Positions 59,150 to 64,000 of a DNA stretch of 64,000 nt are shown here, in pieces (within the stretch, counting starts at the first letter, position 1; every line of letters starts with the position of its first letter). The notes under the pieces are model-generated. The model saw nothing but the letters and a program-made list of their open reading frames with translations, had not been told where the DNA came from and did not search any database. The position numbers were made by a program, and so were the translations under genes. Origin of the DNA: Amycolatopsis taiwanensis DSM 45107 (lineage in GTDB: Bacteria > Actinomycetota > Actinomycetes > Mycobacteriales > Pseudonocardiaceae); contig NZ_JAFB01000019.1 in assembly GCF_000519205.1 (NCBI RefSeq), positions 161,639 through 225,638 of the forward strand, given 5' to 3'.

Positions 59150-60103
59150 ATGAGCACGGAGCGAGCAACGGTGGTCCTCACCGAGGACCGGCCGGCGCCT
59201 GCCTCGAAAAGATCCGGTGCGGCCCCCCGGGTTCGGGGTCGCACCGGGCCCAGCCCATTGCTGGCGGCACCCGCGCTGGTGCTCTTCGGCGTCTTCGCGC
59301 TGGTGCCGCTCGCCGGCGTGGTGGTGCTGAGCCTGATGAAGTGGGACGGCGTGGCCGACCCGGCGTGGATCGGGCTGGGCAACTGGACCGCCGCGCTGTC
59401 CGACCCGGCGACCGGGCACGCGATCTGGCTTTCCGTGCAGGTGATGGTGTTCAGCTGGCTGTTCCAGACACCGGTGTCGCTGCTGCTCGGGGTGCTGATC
59501 GCGCGGCGCGGCCGGTACCGCGCGGTCCTCGGCGTGCTGTACTTCCTGCCGATGCTGCTTTCATCGGCGGCCATCGCGATCGCCTTCAAGGCTCTGCTCG
59601 ATCCGAATTTCGGGCTCAGCCGCGCTTTCGGCGCGAACTGGCTGTCCCAGGACTGGCTCGGCGACCCGTCGATCACGCTCTACGTGGTGATCTTCGTGAT
59701 CGCGTGGCAGTTCGTGCCCTTCCACACCCTGCTCTACCAGGCCGGCGTGCGGCAGATCCCGGCACAGCTGTACGAAGCGGCGCAACTCGACGGCGCCGGT
59801 GTGGTGCGGCAGTTCTTCCACATCACGATGCCGCAGTTGCGGTACACGATCATCACCTCGTCCACCCTGATGCTGGTGGGTTCGCTGACCTACTTCGACC
59901 TGGTCTTTGTGCTCACCAGCGGCGGGCCCGGCAACGCGACCCGGTTCCTGCCGCTGGACATGTACCTCAACGGGTTTTCCAACAACGACATGGGCCGGGC
60001 GAGCACCCTGGCCGTGCTGCTGGTGGTCGCCGGGCTGGCGCTGTCTCTCGGCCTGGCCAGGCTGGCGAACTTCTCGCGAGGCAGCCAACTGGAGGGCTCC
60101 TGA
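59150..60103 (+). CDS. Sugar ABC transporter permease (MalF-like)
   Basis: A 317-residue membrane protein with six helices (ALVLFGVFALVPLAGVVVLS and others). The EAA loop that docks the ATPase is YEAAQLDGAGVVRQFFHITM. It pairs with the next permease to form the channel for the binding protein upstream. Start ATG 59150. The stop TGA shares its last base with the ATG of the second permease, so translation is coupled. Confidence 0.94.
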   Translation: MSTERATVVLTEDRPAPASKRSGAAPRVRGRTGPSPLLAAPALVLFGVFALVPLAGVVVLSLMKWDGVADPAWIGLGNWTAALSDPATGHAIWLSVQVMVFSWLFQTPVSLLLGVLIARRGRYRAVLGVLYFLPMLLSSAAIAIAFKALLDPNFGLSRAFGANWLSQDWLGDPSITLYVVIFVIAWQFVPFHTLLYQAGVRQIPAQLYEAAQLDGAGVVRQFFHITMPQLRYTIITSSTLMLVGSLTYFDLVFVLTSGGPGNATRFLPLDMYLNGFSNNDMGRASTLAVLLVVAGLALSLGLARLANFSRGSQLEGS

Positions 60104-60930
60104 TGGCGAAGCGGCGCCTGCGCGCCAACGTGCCGGGCGGCATCGCCGGGTTCGGCTGGCTGATCATCACGATCGTGCCGGTCTACTACGTGGTCATCAC
60201 CAGCCTGCGCGACCAGCGCGGCTTCTACGACGAGAACCCGTTGCGGCCGCCCACGCACCCGACCCTCGATGCCTATTCGCTGGTGCTGCAGAACGACTTT
60301 CTGCGCTACCTGGCCAACAGCGTGGTGGTGACGGCGGGGACGGTGGTCATCACCGTTGCCGTCTCGCTGATGGCGGCCTATTTCGTGGTGCGCGGCCGGA
60401 CCCGGTTCTCGTGGTCGGTCTACCGGGTCTTCCTGCTGGGGCTCGCGATCCCGTTGCAGGCCACGATCATCCCGGTCTACTACCTCATCACCCGGGCGCA
60501 CCTGTACGACACGCTGCTGGCGATCATCCTGCCGTCGGCGGCCTTCGCGATCCCACTGTCGGTGATCATTCTCGCGAACTTCCTGCGGGACGTGCCCAAC
60601 GAGCTGTTCGAATCCATGCGGGTGGACGGCGCCGGCGACTGGCACACGCTGCTCTCGCTGGTGATTCCGCTGACCAGGCCGGCGCTGGTCACGGTCGCGG
60701 TGTACGACGGGTTGAACGTGTGGAACGGCTTCCTGTTCCCGCTGATCCTCACGCAAAGCTCGGACCAGCGCGTGCTGCCCATGTCGCTGTGGGCGTTCCA
60801 AGGCCAGTTCCGGGTCAACATCCCCGCGGTGCTGGCGGCCGTCGTCCTGTCGACACTCCCGGTGCTCGCGCTCTACATTCTCGGCAGGCGCCAACTCGTC
60901 AGCGGGCTGACCGCAGGCTTCGGCAGATAG
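60103..60930 (+). CDS. Sugar ABC transporter permease (MalG-like)
   Basis: A 275-residue second permease with six membrane helices. The EAA loop is FESMRVDGAGDWHTLLSLVI, and the N-terminal part reads GGIAGFGWLIITIVPVYYVV. It begins at the ATG overlapping the stop of the first permease. The frame is open far upstream, but that part is the shadow of the first permease. It ends just before a copy of the palindromic repeat and the xylose isomerase gene. Confidence 0.94.
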   Translation: MAKRRLRANVPGGIAGFGWLIITIVPVYYVVITSLRDQRGFYDENPLRPPTHPTLDAYSLVLQNDFLRYLANSVVVTAGTVVITVAVSLMAAYFVVRGRTRFSWSVYRVFLLGLAIPLQATIIPVYYLITRAHLYDTLLAIILPSAAFAIPLSVIILANFLRDVPNELFESMRVDGAGDWHTLLSLVIPLTRPALVTVAVYDGLNVWNGFLFPLILTQSSDQRVLPMSLWAFQGQFRVNIPAVLAAVVLSTLPVLALYILGRRQLVSGLTAGFGR

Positions 60931-60952
60931 GTGAAGGGCCGTTGTCGCTCAG

Positions 60953-61020
60953 CATGAGTGATACCCGTTCATGCCGGATTTCGACAGTAACGAGTCCCTC
61001 ATGCCAGGACCCTCTTGACA
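60953..61020 (-). repeat. Interspersed palindromic repeat, copy 3 (reversed)
   Basis: Read on the minus strand, 61003-60954 begins ATGAGGGACTCGTTACTGTC and ends GGGTATCACTCAT, matching the cores at 4132 and 36383 with a few changes. GTCAAGAGGGTCCTGGC before it matches their left flank. It lies between the second permease gene and xylA. The sequence beyond it (61018-61050, GCAAGATCGGCACACTG) resembles the first block of the repeats at 6041 and 30066. Confidence 0.75.
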
Positions 61021-61064
61021 ACGCAAGATCGGCACACTGCCAGTAAGACACTAGGAGGAAAAGC

Positions 61065-62222
61065 ATGCCGGACTTCACGCCAACCCGTGAGGACAGGTTC
61101 TCGTTCGGGCTGTGGACCGTGGGCTGGCAGGGGGTGGACGTCTTCGGCGGTGCCGTCCGGCCGCCGCTCGATCCCGGTCAGGCCGTGCACAAGCTGGCCG
61201 AGCTGGGCGCCTACGGGATCACCTTCCACGACAACGACGTCTTCCCGTTCGGCGCGAGCGCCGCGCAAAAGGAGGCCGCGCTCAAGCCGTTCCGGGCGGC
61301 GCTGGCCGCCACCGGCCTGGTCGTACCGATGGTCACCACGAACCTGTTCTCCCACCCGGTGTTCCGAGATGGCGGTTTCACCAACAACGACCGTGACGTC
61401 CGCCGTTTCGCGCTGCGCAAGGTGCTGGACAACCTCGACCTGGCCGCCGAACTGGGCGCGCGCACGTTCGTCTGCTGGGGCGGGCGGGAAGGCGCTGAGT
61501 CCGGTGCGGCCAAGGACATCCGCTCCGCGCTGGAACGGTACAAGGAAGCCTTCGACCTCCTGACCCAGTACATTCTGGACTCCGGCTACGACCTGCGGAT
61601 CGCGATCGAGCCCAAGCCGAACGAGCCGCGCGGCGACATCCTGCTGCCGACCGTGGGGCACGCGCTGGCGTTCATCAACGAGCTGGAGCGCCCCGAGCTG
61701 GTCGGGCTGAACCCGGAGGTCGGGCACGAGGAGATGGCCGGGCTCAACTACGCGCACGGGCTCGCGCAGGCGCTGTGGCACGGCAAGCTGTTCCACATCG
61801 ACCTCAACGGCCAGCACGGCCCACGGTTCGACCAGGACCTCCGGTTCGGCGCGGGCAACGCGCGGGGCGCCTTCTGGACCGTCGACATCATCGAAAACGG
61901 TGGCTACGACGGCCCACGGCACTTCGACTTCAAGCCGCCGCGTACCGAGGACTTCGACGGCGTGTGGGCGTCGGCAGCCGGCTGCATGCGTAACTACCTG
62001 ATCCTGCGGGAGAAGGTGCGCGCGTTCCGCGCCGACACCGAGGTGCGGGAGGCGCTCGCGGCCGCCCGGGTGACCGAGCTGGCTCAGCCCACCCTGGCTG
62101 CGGGCGAGACACTGGAATCGTTGCGTGCCGAGGAATTCGATCCCGAGGCCGCGGCCGCCCGCGGCATGGCCTTCGAGCAGCTCGACCAGCTGGCCTTGGA
62201 GCACCTCTACGGCGTCCGCTAG
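61065..62222 (+). CDS. xylA: Xylose isomerase
   Basis: A 385-residue metal-dependent TIM-barrel enzyme turning D-xylose into D-xylulose (and glucose into fructose). The proton-relay histidine is His55 in [12 protein letters not shown]; Glu182 and Lys184 in [12 protein letters not shown] are metal and substrate ligands. The [13 protein letters not shown] segment is typical of the short class-I enzymes of actinomycetes. ATG 61065 has AGGAGG upstream. It lies 134 bases after the permease genes. Together with the GH3 enzyme it supports xylan-derived sugars as the substrate. No xylulokinase gene is in the window. Confidence 0.96.
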   Translation: MPDFTPTREDRFSFGLWTVGWQGVDVFGGAVRPPLDPGQAVHKLAELGAYGITFHDNDVFPFGASAAQKEAALKPFRAALAATGLVVPMVTTNLFSHPVFRDGGFTNNDRDVRRFALRKVLDNLDLAAELGARTFVCWGGREGAESGAAKDIRSALERYKEAFDLLTQYILDSGYDLRIAIEPKPNEPRGDILLPTVGHALAFINELERPELVGLNPEVGHEEMAGLNYAHGLAQALWHGKLFHIDLNGQHGPRFDQDLRFGAGNARGAFWTVDIIENGGYDGPRHFDFKPPRTEDFDGVWASAAGCMRNYLILREKVRAFRADTEVREALAAARVTELAQPTLAAGETLESLRAEEFDPEAAAARGMAFEQLDQLALEHLYGVR

Positions 62223-62396
62223 CCGGCGCGGCGCTCTGTACGGCGCGTCCGGCCCGCCGCGTTATCGCCGACCGAACGGAACATTGTTGAACTCAGACCG
62301 TGGATCGAACACCAGGTAGAGATTCGACAAAAACGCAGCTTTCGAGCGAATACGTAGTACCGAAACAACCTGACCGAACCCCACGGCCGGACCACA

Positions 62397-62436
62397 GCCA
62401 GAAGCGCTGCCCACTCTCGAGGGCAGCGCTTCTGGC
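62397..62436 (+). terminator. Terminator downstream of xylA
   Basis: A perfect 16-bp stem (GCCAGAAGCGCTGCCC / GGGCAGCGCTTCTGGC) with an 8-base loop lies about 175 bases past the xylA stop. The bases between xylA and the hairpin show no gene. Confidence 0.85.
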
Positions 62437-62503
62437 CAACCATGCACCTCGCGCCAATCCCAACCGAACTCCAGAGGCGGATTCAACCGGTGAGTGCACC
62501 GGG

Positions 62504-62677
62504 TTAGGTTGCTGAATCTAGCAAGAGGTTGTTGAAGGCTTCGGTGGGTTTGAGCCAGTCGAGCGTCTGTCGTGGACGGTTGTTCAGCTCGTCAGCGACC
62601 TTGTCGAGTTCTTGTTGGGTGTAGCCGGATAGGTCCGTCCCTTTGGGGAAGTATTGACGCAAGAGGCCGTTGGTGCT
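62504..62677 (-). pseudogene. IS30-family transposase, C-terminal fragment
   Basis: 57 codons that read STNGLLRQYFPKGTDLSGYT, then QQELDKVADELNNRPRQTLD and WLKPTEAFNN, the well-known C-terminus of IS30 transposases, with a natural stop at 62504. The upstream part is gone: at about 62676 the sequence changes to the IS110 element. Sequence just past the stop (GGATTCAACCGGTGAGTGCA, 62479-62498) looks like an IS30 terminal repeat. The rest of the gene is not in the window. Confidence 0.88.
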
Positions 62678-62678
62678 T

Positions 62679-63743
62679 CTATGTCAAATTGGCGGGCTGG
62701 TGGTGAGTGACGTGGTGTTGCCAGGCCGTGCGATCTGTGGTCATAGCTCGGTGGATCACGTCGATGAGGTGGCGTTGGAGGATGCGGCGGGCTCCCCGCG
62801 CGCCTTTGGCGGATTCGTGGCGAGCCAGGAGCGCCTGCGCGGGTGGGTGCCGGCGTTTCTGCACGATCGCGGCGGTGTAGAGCACGCTGTTGAGTCGCCG
62901 GTTGCCGCCGCGGTGCAGACGGTGGCGTTCGTTGTCGGCAGAGTAGACGGGGATCGGTGCGCAGCCGGTGTAGCGCGCTAGCTTGGCCGAGGTGGCGAAC
63001 CGGGTGATGTCGCCAATCTCGCTGATCAAGACCGCTGCCGAGTTATGGCTGATCCCGACGACTTCCAGCAGCGCGGGTGCCAAGGGGGTCACGAGTTGCT
63101 TGATCGCGGTATCGAGATCGTGGACTCGTTTGTTGATCTCGGCGATCTCGGTGATCATGCCGATCAACGCCTGACGGACGTGCGTCCGCAGCGACGCGGT
63201 GTTCACCAGCGCGGTCACCGCTTCCAGATTCCTGGCTCGGGCCAGGTCGCCGGGCGTGTGGTCGAGCCAGACGTGCAGTTGGGCCTTGAGCTGGTTGATC
63301 GCCATCGTACGACGCTTGATGAGATCTGTTCGGTAGTCGACCAGGACGCGCAGCTCGCGCACGCGCTCGTCGATGCGGTGCCGGTCCAAGCCGGGGTTGG
63401 CGATGGCGGCATGGGCTACCGCGGTGGCGTCGATCTGGTCGGATTTTGCTCCGGTGGCCGCGTGCAGCTTGCGGTGTGCGGCGGCCAGGCGAGTGGGAAC
63501 CCAGACCACTTCGTGGCCGGCGAGCAGCAGTCCGTCGGCCAAGCGGCGGGCGAAACCCCGGCCGTCCTCAATGGCCCAGGTCACGGGGACTCCGTCCTCG
63601 ATCGACCTGATCCACTTCAGAAGCACCGCGATCAGGGACACGTCGTTGCTGACGGTCAGCGGCTTGCCGATACGCTTGCCGTCAGCGTTGACGGCCACCG
63701 CGACGTGGACGTGCTTGTGCGGATCGATACCCACTGTCACCAT
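62679..63743 (-). mobile_element. IS110-family transposase (DEDD recombinase)
   Basis: A 354-residue recombinase with the two IS110 domains. The N-terminal RuvC-like DEDD part has GIDPHKHVHVAVAV, VTWAIEDGRGFARRLADG and GAKSDQIDATAVAHAAIANP. The C-terminal Tnp20 part has VVGISHNSAAVLISEIGD and CAPIPVYSADNERHRLHRGG. ATG 63743. The stop TAG (62679-62681) lies right at the join with the IS30 fragment, so the 3' end of the element is very short or cut. The gene looks intact and may be active. Confidence 0.93.
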
Positions 63744-64000
63744 CAGTGCTTGCCCTCGTTGTCTGTTTTCGCTGATGACGGGACAGACGCGAGCGCCCTG
63801 GTCCGGGGACAGACCTAGTGCGAGTTGACGGCTCAGCAGGCTTCTATCAAGTCACTCCGGGCCAGGACGCTCACCCTGGGGCTGCTGTGGACAGATCAAC
63901 GGAAGGCCCCTGGAGGCACGTGTTCTCAGAGTCACCCAACAACCCCACCGGTTCTTCCCCCGTCGAAGAAGATCCAGTGCCGCTCACTCTGCACTACTAG
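63744..64000 (-). ncRNA. Non-coding 5' end of the IS110 element, candidate bridge-RNA region
   Basis: The 257 bases upstream of the IS110 transposase up to the window edge hold no convincing gene. On the minus strand there are short hairpins, such as CCAGGGTGAGCGTCCTGG (arms CCAGG/CCTGG) and GGTCTGTCCCCGGACC (arms GGTC/GACC). In IS110-group elements this region is known to encode the bridge RNA that guides target and donor choice. The other half of the disrupted IS30 gene does not appear here, which suggests the element reaches at least to 64000. The RNA itself is inferred. Confidence 0.4.

Noticed and set aside
62676..63846. GCTTCTAT direct repeat as a classic target-site duplication of the IS110 element
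   Set aside because: IS110 elements do not usually make target duplications. The repeat may be a recombination core or chance, and the true right end of the element is probably not at 63846, so it is reported only as part of a finding.
63818..64000. Plus-strand open frame of 60 codons ending exactly at the window edge
   Set aside because: It lies in the non-coding leader of the IS110 element on the opposite strand and has no family features; the window edge makes its length meaningless.

Overview
The window is high-GC actinomycete chromosome. Gene content and order closely follow the mycobacterial block from pimB (Rv2188c) to lipA (Rv2218): pimB, NlpC/P60, DEDDh exonuclease, trpD, ctaE-qcrCAB, ctaF-ctaC, asnB, adoK, erpA-like, DUF3043, cobT, ilvE, pepA, sucB/dlaT, epimerase, lipB, lipA. 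The overall style (many GTG starts, an nSTAND-WD40 giant protein, an F420-type oxidoreductase, actinobacterial CtaF) suggests Pseudonocardiaceae, most likely Amycolatopsis or a near relative; the genus is inference. No rRNA or tRNA genes and no CRISPR array were seen.

Layout. 1-6.5 kb: cell-envelope genes (pimB, partial; an NlpC/P60 hydrolase behind a possible c-di-AMP riboswitch), a NYN-domain protein, a DEDDh/GIY-YIG nuclease and a stand-alone Lrp ligand-binding domain. 6.5-14.5 kb: the aerobic respiratory supercomplex (qcrB-qcrA-qcrC-ctaE on the minus strand, later ctaF-ctaC), with a degenerate receiver protein and trpD between. 14.6-19 kb: asnB, adenosine kinase, Fe-S carrier, DUF3043. 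19-24 kb: a 1309-residue HTH-nSTAND-WD40 protein and small genes. 24-41 kb: cobT, ilvE, a RelE-type toxin module, pepA, then the lipoate-dependent dehydrogenase set (lpdA, sucB) and the lipoate genes lipB and lipA. The last two are separated here by about 3.4 kb holding four unrelated genes. 40-54 kb: lipoprotein, acyl-CoA dehydrogenase, L,D-transpeptidase, HD hydrolase, an ECF42 sigma factor with its DGPF partner, a frameshifted YqeB gene, dnaE1, a class-V aminotransferase and a NUDIX protein. 54-62.2 kb: a sugar locus (GH3 hydrolase, LacI regulator, ABC binding protein, two permeases, xylose isomerase) that reads as xylo-oligosaccharide uptake and breakdown without its own ATPase. 62.5-64 kb: an IS30 transposase fragment cut by an IS110-family element that reaches the window end.

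Beyond genes, the intergenic spaces carry several interspersed repeats: a 47-bp palindromic core (ATGAGTG...CACTCAT) in three places, a roughly 90-bp element in three places, and GC-rich GGGGCTTGCCCC-type modules. One copy forms the apparent N-terminus of the DEDDh nuclease gene. The most notable points are these repeat families, the 14-blade nSTAND-WD40 protein, the IS110 element with a long non-coding 5' end of the kind that encodes bridge RNA, the truncated antitoxin next to an intact toxin, and the frameshift in yqeB.
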